Shown here: piece by piece, positions 17,591 to 26,249 of the stretch
Layout: the number at the start of each line of letters is the position of its first letter
How positions within the stretch are numbered: position 1 is the first letter of the stretch
Source of the DNA: Hyphomicrobiales bacterium
Lineage (GTDB): Bacteria > Pseudomonadota > Alphaproteobacteria > Rhizobiales > Rhizobiaceae
DNA: 42,418 nucleotides
NCBI GenBank assembly: GCA_900469955.1
Contig: UBYX01000002.1
Span: 336,618 to 379,035 of the forward strand
Reading direction: 5' to 3'
Translations under genes and position numbers: made by a program
Notes under the pieces: generated by a model
What the model was told of the DNA's origin: nothing
The model's input: the letters and a program-made list of their open reading frames with translations, nothing else
Database searches by the model: none

Positions 17591-17635
17591 CCTGTACAGG
17601 TTTACTTCTATATAGTCATTTCCGGTTCCATTCAA
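17591..17635 (-). promoter_or_regulatory. Toxin-antitoxin promoter and candidate operator
   Basis: On the minus strand TTGAAT (17635-17630) and TATAGA (17612-17607) are separated by 17 bp, a sound sigma-70 promoter. Just downstream lies the perfect palindrome CCTGTACAGG (17600-17591), partly overlapping the ribosome binding site. That position suits autorepression by the antitoxin complex. Confidence 0.55.
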
Positions 17636-17697
17636 TGGGCCGCAAGCCCGGCGCCACCTCCGCATGCTCTGCTCCTCCTCCAAAAACGAGGTGAGGT

Positions 17698-18171
17698 ATG
17701 CTGTTTGGGCAATCCGTGTTTCAGTCGGTGCTGACGCGGCTGAAGGAAGAACGCGGCGAGGAAGAAGCCGAAGAGACGGACGCCGGTTTCCGCATAAAAG
17801 GGCTTGGCCTCGGTTTCGTCGCCACTACGGACGACGGCCCTACCGGCGCCGCGACCGGGACGGAAGCCTATTTCGCATTCCTGCCCGAACTGGCGGACAT
17901 CGAGCATGCCTCGCATGAGCCGGCGCCGGCCGACCCGCCGGCACCACAGATCCCCCCTCACCTGCTTCGCCTGACACAGGAAGAGATTACAGAGGAACTC
18001 GCAATTACCGCCGCCGACACGGAGGCGACGCTTGCCGAAAAGCGGCGCCGATTCGCCAAGGCCAACCATCCCGATGGCGTCGCGCCGGAATTTCGCGACA
18101 ACGCCAACATCCGCATGAAGACGGCCAACCTGCTGATCGATACGGCGATCAAGGGGCTTTTCTGGCGATAG
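17698..18171 (+). CDS. Hypothetical protein with C-terminal J-domain-like helix-HPD-helix
   Basis: The 157-residue protein has a hydrophilic N-terminal half and a proline-rich linker (PAPADPPAPQIPPHLL, about 75-90). Its C-terminal 65 residues resemble the helix II, HPD loop and helix III of a DnaJ domain: TLAEKRRRFAKANHPDGVAPEF with HPD at 124-126, then NIRMKTANLLIDTAI. A J domain would stimulate DnaK ATPase. Helix I is less clear, and the protein is not a full DnaJ. GAGGTGAGG is placed well before the ATG. The function is unknown. It is convergent with the small membrane protein that follows. Confidence 0.75.
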   Translation: MLFGQSVFQSVLTRLKEERGEEEAEETDAGFRIKGLGLGFVATTDDGPTGAATGTEAYFAFLPELADIEHASHEPAPADPPAPQIPPHLLRLTQEEITEELAITAADTEATLAEKRRRFAKANHPDGVAPEFRDNANIRMKTANLLIDTAIKGLFWR

Positions 18172-18217
18172 ATTGGGTTGGGCGGCGTGCCCTTGGAAGG
18201 GACTGCGGACGCCTGCG

Positions 18218-18430
18218 CTAGTCCCTCGGCTCCTGCGAAGGCTTCTCCGCCGGCGGTTCCCGCTTTTCCAGAAACAGCTTGTAGGTCGCATAGATGCCTA
18301 CGGCGCCGACGATAAGCGCCCAGAACGGCTCGCCGGAATAAAGCTCGAACCCCGCCCAGACGAAGCAGACGGCCACTATCAGAAGCCGCCGCCACAGCGG
18401 TGCGTAGAACGGATGGTTCGGATCGATCAT
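18218..18430 (-). CDS. Small two-helix membrane protein
   Basis: The 70-residue protein begins MIDPNHPFYAPLWRR, then two hydrophobic segments, LLIVAVCFVWAGFELY (about 16-31) and FWALIVGAVGIYATYKLF (about 36-53). It ends in a charged proline-rich tail, KREPPAEKPSQEPRD. AGGAGA 8 nt upstream selects the ATG at 18430. It lies 4 bp downstream of the ROK gene, so the two are probably cotranscribed. I recall similar short Rhizobiales proteins annotated as DUF3329, but I am not certain of that label. The function is unknown. Confidence 0.75.
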   Translation of the reverse strand: MIDPNHPFYAPLWRRLLIVAVCFVWAGFELYSGEPFWALIVGAVGIYATYKLFLEKREPPAEKPSQEPRD

Positions 18431-18434
18431 GTCT

Positions 18435-19667
18435 TCATTCTCCTGCCGCTCTAACGGGGGGATGCGGCCTCGAGAGAATGATATCCTGATCCACGATCGA
18501 AAAAGCAAGGTTGAGATGGCCTTCGAAGACAAGTGACGGCTCATCCGGCGCAATCGTCAGCACCGGCATGCCGCCCAGCCGCACGACCTGCGCCTCGGCA
18601 AGCCCTTCTTCGATGCCCGCCTGCAGAAGGTCCTGATGCCGCGTCCCGGGCCCGGTGATGAAGACCGGCATATGCCCGTGCAGGCTGAGCAGGCGCGAAA
18701 GTCCGTTGCCGAGCGCAACGCCTGCCTGCCGGAAAGCAAGCTGCGCCCTGCGATTGCCTTGCCGGGCCTGGGCCGCGATCTTGTCGATTTCCCCAAGCGG
18801 CACGAACTTGGCCGGAATCGTATCGATCGGCACTTCGAAAGCGGTGCGGAGGATGGCGTAGAAGCCCGCATAGGCCTCGATGCAGCCGCGCGCTCCGCAA
18901 CGACAGAGGGCTCCGCTGGGAATATGCAGCATATGCCCGAAATTCGGGGCGGATATGTCGGGCGCGGGCGCCGTCCCCCGGCGTCCGATCCCCAGGCCGA
19001 TGCTGTGGCCGAGCGAAAGCGCCGCAAGAACCGGTTCGCCTTCACCTGCCTTTTTTGTCTCGCGCTCCAGAAGCGCGCCGGCAACGAGCAGGGTCTCGTT
19101 GTTGAGGATGACTTTCGCGGGCCACCCGCCCTTCAAAACCGCGGTGAAATCCACCGGCTGGGCGCCGAAGACCGGCGACCAAACGAGGACGGGCTCGGAG
19201 GCATGTGCGAGCCCCTTGCTGCTGACCGAGATCAGCAGGACCTCGTCCGGATTGATCCGCGAACGGGCGAGCACCCGTTCAAGCGCCGCCGAGATGGAAT
19301 CGAGGAAGGCGGCGGTACCGCCCTGCGCACGCGGCTCGGTAAACCGGTCGAGGAGCGTGCCGGCATAATCCACCAGCGAATATTGAATGGAATCCGAGGA
19401 AATGATGACGATGATCAGGTAGCCGCAATTGCGCCGCTGACTGAAGAGCACGCGCGGCCGCCCCCGGCCTGTCGCTGCCTGCTGCTCCATCTTTTCGATA
19501 ACGCCCGCGCGCTCCAGCTCCGCCGTGATGGCTGAAATGGTGGCCGAAGCCAGCCGCGTCGCATCGGAAATCTCGGTATGGGCAAGCCGGCCATGGCGAC
19601 GCAGCGCAGACAGCACGAGTGCGCTGTTCTGCTGCCGGACCAGTTCGGTGCTCGATTTCGCCAGCAT
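18435..19667 (-). CDS. ROK-family transcriptional repressor, likely of the xylose genes
   Basis: The 410-residue protein has an N-terminal winged helix (QQNSALVLSALRRHGRLAHTEISDATRLASATISAITAELERAGVIE, about 12-58). A ROK sugar-binding domain follows, with the zinc site His245 and Cys255-x-Cys257-x4-Cys262 in CRCGARGCIEAYAG. The kinase-type catalytic aspartate motif is not evident, as usual for repressors (XylR, NagC type). The frame is open far upstream, but family length, domain start and an AGGAG about 13 nt before support the ATG at 19667. It is divergent from xylF; a perfect palindrome in the shared region is the probable operator. Xylose or a related sugar would be the inducer, an inference from position. 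Confidence 0.88.
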   Translation of the reverse strand: MLAKSSTELVRQQNSALVLSALRRHGRLAHTEISDATRLASATISAITAELERAGVIEKMEQQAATGRGRPRVLFSQRRNCGYLIIVIISSDSIQYSLVDYAGTLLDRFTEPRAQGGTAAFLDSISAALERVLARSRINPDEVLLISVSSKGLAHASEPVLVWSPVFGAQPVDFTAVLKGGWPAKVILNNETLLVAGALLERETKKAGEGEPVLAALSLGHSIGLGIGRRGTAPAPDISAPNFGHMLHIPSGALCRCGARGCIEAYAGFYAILRTAFEVPIDTIPAKFVPLGEIDKIAAQARQGNRRAQLAFRQAGVALGNGLSRLLSLHGHMPVFITGPGTRHQDLLQAGIEEGLAEAQVVRLGGMPVLTIAPDEPSLVFEGHLNLAFSIVDQDIILSRPHPPVRAAGE

Positions 19668-19759
19668 TCCTTGCAGGGTTCTCCTCGCCTCTGTCGATAC
19701 GGCAGTGCCCTGTCCTCCACAAGTGCCGATTGACAGCCATTTGAATCTCTGACATCTAA

Positions 19760-19778
19760 TTTCTCGACTGTCGAGAAA
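19760..19778. promoter_or_regulatory. Perfect 19-bp palindrome, candidate ROK operator
   Basis: TTTCTCGACTGTCGAGAAA is a 9+1+9 perfect dyad in the region between the divergent ROK and xylF genes, 88 bp before the xylF ATG and 92 bp before the ROK ATG. A single site at this place could control both promoters. Confidence 0.7.
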
Positions 19779-19866
19779 AAAGCTCGGAGGCTTTGCCCGA
19801 CAGGTAATCTGGCGGGGGGAGAGCACGGAGGCTTTTGGCCCATCCGCCGTCACTCGGGAGGACATT

Positions 19867-20907
19867 ATGAGATCATTCGTAAAGCTGATGGCCGGCGCGG
19901 CCATCCTCGTTTCCATGAACACCGCCACCATGGCAGCCAATCTCGTCGTCGGCGTATCCTGGTCGAACTTCCAGGAAGAACGCTGGAAGACGGACGAAGC
20001 CGCGATCAAGAAGGCGCTCGAAGCTGCCGGCGCAAAGTACATTTCCGCTGACGCCCAGTCTTCCGCCGCCAAGCAGCTGACCGACGTCGAGTCGCTGATT
20101 TCCCAGGGCGCCAACGCGCTGATCGTGCTCGCCCAGGACAGCGACGCCATCGCGCCGGCGATCGAAAAGGCAACCGCCGAAGGCATTCCGGTGGTCGGCT
20201 ACGATCGTCTGATCGAAAATCCGGAAGCCTTCTACATCACCTTCGATAACAAGGAAGTCGGCCGGATGCAGGCGCAGGGTGTCTTCAAGGTGAAGCCGGA
20301 AGGCAATTACGTCTTCATCAAGGGTTCGTCTTCCGACCCGAACGCGGATTTCCTGTTTGCAGGCCAGATGGAAGTGCTGAAGGCAGCGGTCGACGCCGGC
20401 AAGATCAAGAATGTCGGCGAAGCCTATACGGACGGCTGGAAGCCTGAGAACGCCCAGAAGAACATGGAGCAGTTCCTGACCAAGAACAACAACAAGGTCG
20501 ACGCGGTCGTCGCATCGAACGACGGCACCGCCGGCGGCGCGATTGCGGCGCTCGACGCTCAGGGCCTAGCAGGTTCGGTACCGGTCTCCGGCCAGGACGC
20601 CGACAAGGCGGCGCTGAACCGCGTTGCGCTTGGCACCCAGACCGTATCCGTCTGGAAGGACAGCCGCGAACTCGGCAAGACCGCCGCCGAAATCGCCCTC
20701 GCTCTCGCTTCCGGCAAGAAGATGACCGAGATCCCGAACGTCCAGACCTTCAACGGCGGACCGAAGAAACAGGCCATGCAGTCGGTCTTCCTGAAGCCGC
20801 TGCCGATCACCAAGGACAACCTCGACGTGGTCATCAAGGCCGGCTGGATCAGCAAGGCGGAAGCCTGCCAGGGCGTCAAGGCCGGCGCGGTCGCAGCCTG
20901 CAAGTAA
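19867..20907 (+). CDS. xylF: Xylose ABC transporter, periplasmic binding protein
   Basis: The 346-residue protein has a signal peptide ([23 protein letters not shown], cleavage near 23) and a type I periplasmic sugar-binding fold. It resembles Xyl[99 protein letters not shown] and [28 protein letters not shown]. It captures D-xylose, or a close pentose, in the periplasm and delivers it to the permease. GGGAGGA precedes the ATG. An intercistronic terminator-like hairpin after the gene should keep its mRNA more abundant than that of xylH and xylG. No xylose isomerase or xylulokinase gene is in the window. Confidence 0.9.
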   Translation: MRSFVKLMAGAAILVSMNTATMAANLVVGVSWSNFQEERWKTDEAAIKKALEAAGAKYISADAQSSAAKQLTDVESLISQGANALIVLAQDSDAIAPAIEKATAEGIPVVGYDRLIENPEAFYITFDNKEVGRMQAQGVFKVKPEGNYVFIKGSSSDPNADFLFAGQMEVLKAAVDAGKIKNVGEAYTDGWKPENAQKNMEQFLTKNNNKVDAVVASNDGTAGGAIAALDAQGLAGSVPVSGQDADKAALNRVALGTQTVSVWKDSRELGKTAAEIALALASGKKMTEIPNVQTFNGGPKKQAMQSVFLKPLPITKDNLDVVIKAGWISKAEACQGVKAGAVAACK

Positions 20908-20935
20908 GAATGGCCAAGTCCAGCCGATAAACGTG

Positions 20936-20972
20936 CCGACGCCGCAGCATTTCTGCCGCGGCGTCGGTTTTC
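20936..20972 (+). terminator. Intercistronic attenuator hairpin between xylF and xylH
   Basis: CCGACGCCGC (20936-20945) pairs with GCGGCGTCGG (20958-20967), followed by TTTTC. Partial termination or protection of the xylF 3' end is typical in binding-protein operons. Confidence 0.75.
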
Positions 20973-21088
20973 GGCGTAAGATGCGCAGCCGCGTGAACAA
21001 GCGAAAAGCGGCAAAGCGCCATTGAGAGGTGCTGACCGGCGGGAGATTTCCGGCTGCGATGCCCTCAAAAAGGTGGGGAACGGCAAAG

Positions 21089-22414
21089 ATGGCCGATACG
21101 ATGCAAACCACAACGAAATCGACGACATCGGTGGGAACGGGCCAGGCGGAGGGCAATCTGCTGTCGCGCTTCTTCCGTGCAACCGAGATCGACACCCGCA
21201 TGCTCGGCATGATCGGCGCGCTGCTGATCATCTGGATCGGCTTCCACATATTGACGGGCGGCCTGTTCCTGACGCCGCGAAATCTCTGGAACCTCTCGGT
21301 GCAGACCGCCTCCGTCGCAGTCATGGCAACCGGCATGGTGCTGGTCATCGTGACCCGCAACATCGATCTTTCGGTCGGTTCCATCCTCGGCTTCACCGGC
21401 ATGATCATGGGCGTGCTCCAGGCGCGGCTGCTGCCGGAAATGCTGGGTTTCAATCACCCCGCCATCTGGCTGATCACGCTTTGTGCGGGCCTGGTGATCG
21501 GCGGCCTGATCGGCACGCTGCACGGCGCCATCATCGCCTTCCTCAGCGTCCCCTCCTTCATCGTCACGCTCGGCGGCCTGCTCGTCTGGCGCGGCGCCAC
21601 CTGGTTCGTCACCAGCGGCCAGACGGTCGCCCCGATGGACGCCAATTTCCGCCTGATGGGCGGCGGCACGGAAGGTTCGATCGGCGCCACCTGGAGCTGG
21701 ATCGTCGGCATTCTCGCCTGTCTGGCGATCGTCGCGGCGATCATCAATGCCCGGCATCAGCGCAAGCGCTTCCATTTTCCACGCCGTCCGGTATGGGCCG
21801 AATATGTGCTGGTCGCGCTCGGCTGTGCCATCGTTCTCGGCGCCGTCTGGATCGCCAACCAATATTATTGGCCGATCAACATCGCCCGCCGCTACGCCGA
21901 AGCGAACAACATTGCCTGGCCGGAAGGCGGACTGTTCATTTCCCAAGGCATTGCGGTGCCGGTTCTGATGGCGATCGCCGTCGGCATCGTCATGACCTTC
22001 ATCGCCACCAGGCTCCGCTTTGGTCGCTACGTCTTTGCGATCGGCGGCAACCCGGAGGCAGCCGAACTCGCCGGCATCAAGACCCGTTGGGTGACGGTCA
22101 AGATCTTCGCGCTGATGGGCGTGCTCTGCGCCATCGCCGCGGCGATTTCCACCGCCCGCCTCAACGCGGCGACCAACGCGCAAGGGGAACTCGACGAGCT
22201 CTATACCATCGCTGCGGCGGTCATCGGCGGCACCTCTCTTGCCGGCGGCATGGGATCGATCGCCGGCGCGATGCTGGGCGCGCTCGTCATGCAGTCGCTT
22301 CAGTCCGGCATGGTGCTACTCGGCATCGACACGCCCTTCCAGCGCATCGTCGTCGGCATGGTGCTCGTCGTGGCCGTCTGGCTCGACACCGTCTACCGCG
22401 CCAGAGCCAAGTAA
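21089..22414 (+). CDS. xylH: Xylose ABC transporter, permease
   Basis: The 441-residue permease has about ten or more membrane segments and clear BPD_transp_2 motifs: [24 protein letters not shown] (about 94-117), [38 protein letters not shown] (the loop contacting the ATPase) and [32 protein letters not shown]. It is longer than the ribose-type permeases, as expected for XylH. The ATG at 21089 follows GGGGA and is preferred over in-frame codons up to 20 residues earlier. It lies 181 bp after xylF and 14 bp before xylG. Confidence 0.9.
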   Translation: MADTMQTTTKSTTSVGTGQAEGNLLSRFFRATEIDTRMLGMIGALLIIWIGFHILTGGLFLTPRNLWNLSVQTASVAVMATGMVLVIVTRNIDLSVGSILGFTGMIMGVLQARLLPEMLGFNHPAIWLITLCAGLVIGGLIGTLHGAIIAFLSVPSFIVTLGGLLVWRGATWFVTSGQTVAPMDANFRLMGGGTEGSIGATWSWIVGILACLAIVAAIINARHQRKRFHFPRRPVWAEYVLVALGCAIVLGAVWIANQYYWPINIARRYAEANNIAWPEGGLFISQGIAVPVLMAIAVGIVMTFIATRLRFGRYVFAIGGNPEAAELAGIKTRWVTVKIFALMGVLCAIAAAISTARLNAATNAQGELDELYTIAAAVIGGTSLAGGMGSIAGAMLGALVMQSLQSGMVLLGIDTPFQRIVVGMVLVVAVWLDTVYRARAK

Positions 22415-22428
22415 CAGGAGTTTTCATC

Positions 22429-23214
<786 letters not shown>

Positions 23215-23277
23215 TTTGCGGGAATCCGTTGTTTGCCTGTCTTTCTCGGTCCGCCGCCGCAGAGAGGCGTGGCAAGG

Positions 23278-23313
23278 CGGAACCGGAAACTCTTTTCCGG
23301 TTCCGTCTATTCC
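23278..23313 (+). terminator. Rho-independent terminator of the xyl operon
   Basis: A 12-bp perfect stem, CGGAACCGGAAA (23278-23289) with TTTCCGGTTCCG (23294-23305), has a 4-nt loop and is followed by TCTATT. Confidence 0.75.
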
Positions 23314-23410
23314 ATCGAAATTGACGCCCGTTGAAATTGACGATTGATGCGGCAGTCATCCTGGGTTAAGAACCTGCCATCGGACAGGGCGAGTCATCGC
23401 CTCACGGTTA

Positions 23411-23487
23411 GCACCCGTAGCTCAGCTGGATAGAGTGTTGGATTCCGATTCCAAAGGTCACAGGTTCGAATCCTGTCGGGTGCGCCA
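23411..23487 (+). tRNA. tRNA-Arg, anticodon CCG
   Basis: A complete cloverleaf: acceptor GCACCCG pairs with CGGGTGC, the D arm has GCTCAGCTGGATAGAG, the anticodon stem is TTGGA/TCCAA with loop TTCCGAT (anticodon CCG at 23445-23447), and the T arm is CAGGTTCGAATCCTG. The 3' CCA is encoded. It reads the arginine codon CGG. The genes downstream look more accessory than those upstream, so the 3' end is a possible integration site, although no integrase is seen here. Confidence 0.95.
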
Positions 23488-23625
23488 TTATTTTTCGAAT
23501 TCGCCGAAGCTAAAAATCATATTTTTGAAATATCTTGGCGGCACTGGATCCAGCGTTATCACACGAAGTGGCCACGCGATGGCTGGCAGGAAATACTTCC
23601 TGAGCCGGTCAATCTGTAGCGGCCT

Positions 23626-24618
23626 TCACGCCTGAGCCGATGCCTCCAGGATGGAGATGGGTCCTTGGGTCTGAATGGCACGTTCGAACCTCAGCCCTGC
23701 CGCCTCGAACAGATTTGCATAATGTGCCTCCGTCCTCTCAAGGCCGCCGGTCACGGCGAGCATGACCACGTCTATTCCCTTGATCTGGTTCGGTTCGTCA
23801 CCCGGGGGCACGATCGTCTCGGCCACCAGCACCTTACCGCCGGGCCGCATAGCCCTGCGGCAATTTCGAAGGATCTCCGTGGCACGCTCATCGTCCCAAT
23901 CGTGAACGACCTTCTTCACGACGTAGAGGTCACCGCTGGGGACGCTTTCAAAGAAGTCACCGGCGATCAATTCCGTGCGCGGCAAATTCCCGCCCGCTCC
24001 TTGCCGCGCTGCCGCTACTCCCAAGGGCAAATCGAAAAGCACGCCGCTCAGATGGGGGTTCCGGGCCAGGATCTCGGAGAGAAGCTGACCATGTCCGCCG
24101 CCAACATCCACGACCCGCGTGAAGGGGCTGAAATCATAAGCTTCCGCCACCGCCTCATTGCTGCCCTGGCTCAGGGCGACCATGGCACGCTGAAACAATT
24201 CAGCCTGCTCCGGATGTTGTGAGAGCCAGTCAAATCGTGGGCTCCCGAACAGCTTGTCGAATGCCGGCTTTCCGGTGCGAACGGAATACAGCAGTTGCTC
24301 GAAGGCGAGATAAGCCTCGCTGTTGATCATCTGGACGAAGTCACCGGGACCCGGCCGATCAGAACGAAGCGCGGCGCCAAGCTCAGTCAGCTCGAAATGG
24401 CGGGGAGCGCCCTCCTTAAAGACGCCTTCGGACGCGAGAAGACGCATCACCCGATAAAGCCCGTCCGCATTCGTCCGGGTGGCGGTTGCCAGGTCGTCCA
24501 CGGCCTGTTCGCCGGAGGCGAGGAGATCAGGGATACGGAGTTCGATAACGACCCGCATAGCTTGAGATACGACGAACCCTAATCCCAACCTCATGATCTT
24601 TTGCGACGGCATGGGCAT
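23626..24618 (-). CDS. SAM-dependent O-methyltransferase, acetylserotonin/hydroxyneurosporene type
   Basis: The 330-residue enzyme has the two-part layout of plant-type O-methyltransferases. An N-terminal winged-helix dimerisation domain (MRVVIELRIPDLLASGEQAVDDLATATRTNADGLYRVMRLLASEGVF) precedes a Rossmann domain with SAM motif VVDVGGGHGQLLSEIL (about 168-183), DLPLGV, and the catalytic-region block VVKKVVHDWDDERATEILRNCRRAMRPGGKVLVAE; the His in VVHDWDD is the usual base. The acceptor is probably a small phenolic or other secondary metabolite. GAGGAA abuts the ATG at 24618, so the second ATG at 24612 may be the true start. No biosynthetic partner lies alongside. Confidence 0.85.
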   Translation of the reverse strand: MPMPSQKIMRLGLGFVVSQAMRVVIELRIPDLLASGEQAVDDLATATRTNADGLYRVMRLLASEGVFKEGAPRHFELTELGAALRSDRPGPGDFVQMINSEAYLAFEQLLYSVRTGKPAFDKLFGSPRFDWLSQHPEQAELFQRAMVALSQGSNEAVAEAYDFSPFTRVVDVGGGHGQLLSEILARNPHLSGVLFDLPLGVAAARQGAGGNLPRTELIAGDFFESVPSGDLYVVKKVVHDWDDERATEILRNCRRAMRPGGKVLVAETIVPPGDEPNQIKGIDVVMLAVTGGLERTEAHYANLFEAAGLRFERAIQTQGPISILEASAQA

Positions 24619-24788
24619 GGCATTTCCTCGGCTGGCGGCGGAAGCTTAGCAGAACGGGGAGAACGCGACACTTCCACCAATCGGAGGATCACCCGGACCA
24701 CACCCTGCTCTCAGCCACCGTACCTCAAACCGCTCGTCACGGGACAAAAACCAATTGCGATATAAAATCAGTCGACGTAACCTGAACC

Positions 24789-24805
24789 GATTGCATAAGG
24801 CAATC
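24789..24805. promoter_or_regulatory. 17-bp dyad upstream of the RibD-C/DHFR-like gene
   Basis: GATTGC-ATAAG-GCAATC is a perfect 6+5+6 inverted repeat about 29 bp before the ATG of the following gene. It is suitably placed for a repressor. The regulator is unknown. Confidence 0.45.
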
Positions 24806-24833
24806 AGTGTCACGCGACATGAAAGGGAGCGCT

Positions 24834-25364
24834 ATGGCCAAGCTTGTGTTCGCCATGAACCAGTCCCTGGACGGCTATGTCGACCATATGGAATTCGGCC
24901 CGAGCCCCGCGCTGTTCCGCCACTTCATCGAGGAGGCCGAGCGGCAGGCGGGCAGCATCTACGGCCGTCAGATGTATGAAGTCATGCGCTACTGGGATGA
25001 CGACCATCCTGACTGGGATGGAGAGCGGCAGGCTTTTGCGGCCGCCTGGCGGAACCAGCCAAAATGGGTCGTGTCGCGCTCGTTGAAGTCTGTCGGCCCC
25101 AACGCCAGCCTTGTTGGACCTGATCTGGAAAGCGCCATCAGCAAGCTGAAGGCCGAGCGCGACGGGGAGATCGAGGTTGCCGGCCCTAATCTGGCGAAAA
25201 GCCTCACCGAACTTGGGTTGATTGATGAATATCGAATCTACCTGCACCCTGTCGTCCTCGGTCACGGCAAGCCATATTTTGCCGCGTCGCGGCCGCCGCT
25301 CCGCCTGGTGAGTCATGACCGGATCGACGAGGACGTAATCAGGCTGACCTATGTCCCCGCTTGA
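24834..25364 (+). CDS. Dihydrofolate reductase-like / RibD C-terminal domain protein
   Basis: The 176-residue protein has the RibD_C/DHFR-like fold: MAKLVFAMNQSLDGYVD at the N-terminus, IYGRQMYEVMRYWDDD (about 43-58), KWVVSRSLKSVGPNA, EIEVAGPNLAKSLTELGLIDEYRIYLHPVVLGHGKPYFA (about 116-154) and a basic/aromatic C-terminus. Such stand-alone proteins probably bind NADPH, but their substrates are mostly unknown. AGGGAG precedes the ATG at 24834. The gene is convergent with a small membrane protein gene 60 bp away. Confidence 0.88.
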   Translation: MAKLVFAMNQSLDGYVDHMEFGPSPALFRHFIEEAERQAGSIYGRQMYEVMRYWDDDHPDWDGERQAFAAAWRNQPKWVVSRSLKSVGPNASLVGPDLESAISKLKAERDGEIEVAGPNLAKSLTELGLIDEYRIYLHPVVLGHGKPYFAASRPPLRLVSHDRIDEDVIRLTYVPA

Positions 25365-25424
25365 TCGCAATGCGCCGATAGAAAATTCCCATTGAAACCT
25401 GCGCTTCCGTCGGCCAGCGCCCCT

Positions 25425-25637
25425 CTACCTCCCGCGCCGCCGCAGTGACGAGGCAAGATAACCGAGAGCCAGCGCCATGGCGGCGACGGCGATCCCGGTG
25501 CTGATAACGCCCGCGGGCGTTATCCTGGCGCTGCCTTGCAAGGTGATGTGTTTCCCCACCCGCAGCTCGAAAATAGACTTGATTTCCTCGGGATGTGAGG
25601 GGACTGCGATCGAAGGTTCTTCCTGAACGACTGCCAT
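25425..25637 (-). CDS. Small single-pass membrane protein
   Basis: The 70-residue protein has a soluble N-terminal part (MAVVQEEPSIAVPSHPEEIKS, then IFELRVGKHITLQGSARITPAG) and one hydrophobic segment, VISTGIAVAAMALALGYLASSL (about 45-66). It ends in the basic tail RRRGR, consistent with an N-out single-pass protein. GGAG 7 nt upstream selects the ATG at 25637 rather than an earlier one. I do not recognise the family. The nearest upstream region is long and non-coding. Confidence 0.6.
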   Translation of the reverse strand: MAVVQEEPSIAVPSHPEEIKSIFELRVGKHITLQGSARITPAGVISTGIAVAAMALALGYLASSLRRRGR

Positions 25638-26249
25638 TTTGAAGCTCCGGTGCAAATAGGCCGCGGCCAAACGCCATTCCGGGACGGCCTTAGAGATAGC
25701 CGCGTCACAATAACATGCCAGTTTCCAGTTTCATCCTTGTTCGGTGCGCAATTGATTTGGTGGAACGGAAGGTTCGGACAGCCATGAGAGACATGACCCC
25801 GCGAACCCGACACAGCAATTGGGCGCCCGGTGGTTGCCGGCTTTCGCACCCACCCTGCCACACGGCGTCCGCACTTGCCCACGGCGCTCCACAAAACCAA
25901 CATTATTCGCAGCCAAGGAGTTGATGAAGGACCTCTAGCCTTGGCTTTTGGCTCCACTATATCACCCGCCGGAGGGGGCGATCGTCGTCAGTCGCGCAAG
26001 TCGCGGCAAATCCATCAGGGAGGAGATTGTAGATAGGGGGCTCAATGACCGTAGTGCCCAACAGGCAACCCGTGTCTTTCGGACGCGGTTCACCAGGAAG
26101 AGCTTGCGCATCGTCCAAGCGACATCGACTGATTGCGGCCGCCTCGCGTAGCCGTGTCAGCCCGCGGCTCGAAAAGAAGCCGAAAACGTGCGCGAAAAAG
26201 GGTGGCTACGGAATGACCTATGCCCGACATTGCATCGAAGGGGCCAGCC
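25638..26249. other. Long non-coding region upstream of the glycan cassette
   Basis: About 610 bp with only short, compositionally unconvincing frames. It should contain the promoter of the flippase operon and of the divergent small membrane protein. I see no clear operator, RNA gene or mobile-element end. Confidence 0.45.

Noticed and set aside
21022..22428. Apparent long N-terminal extension of xylG through the xylH region
   Set aside because: Out-of-frame shadow of xylH; XylG homology and a ribosome binding site begin at 22429.
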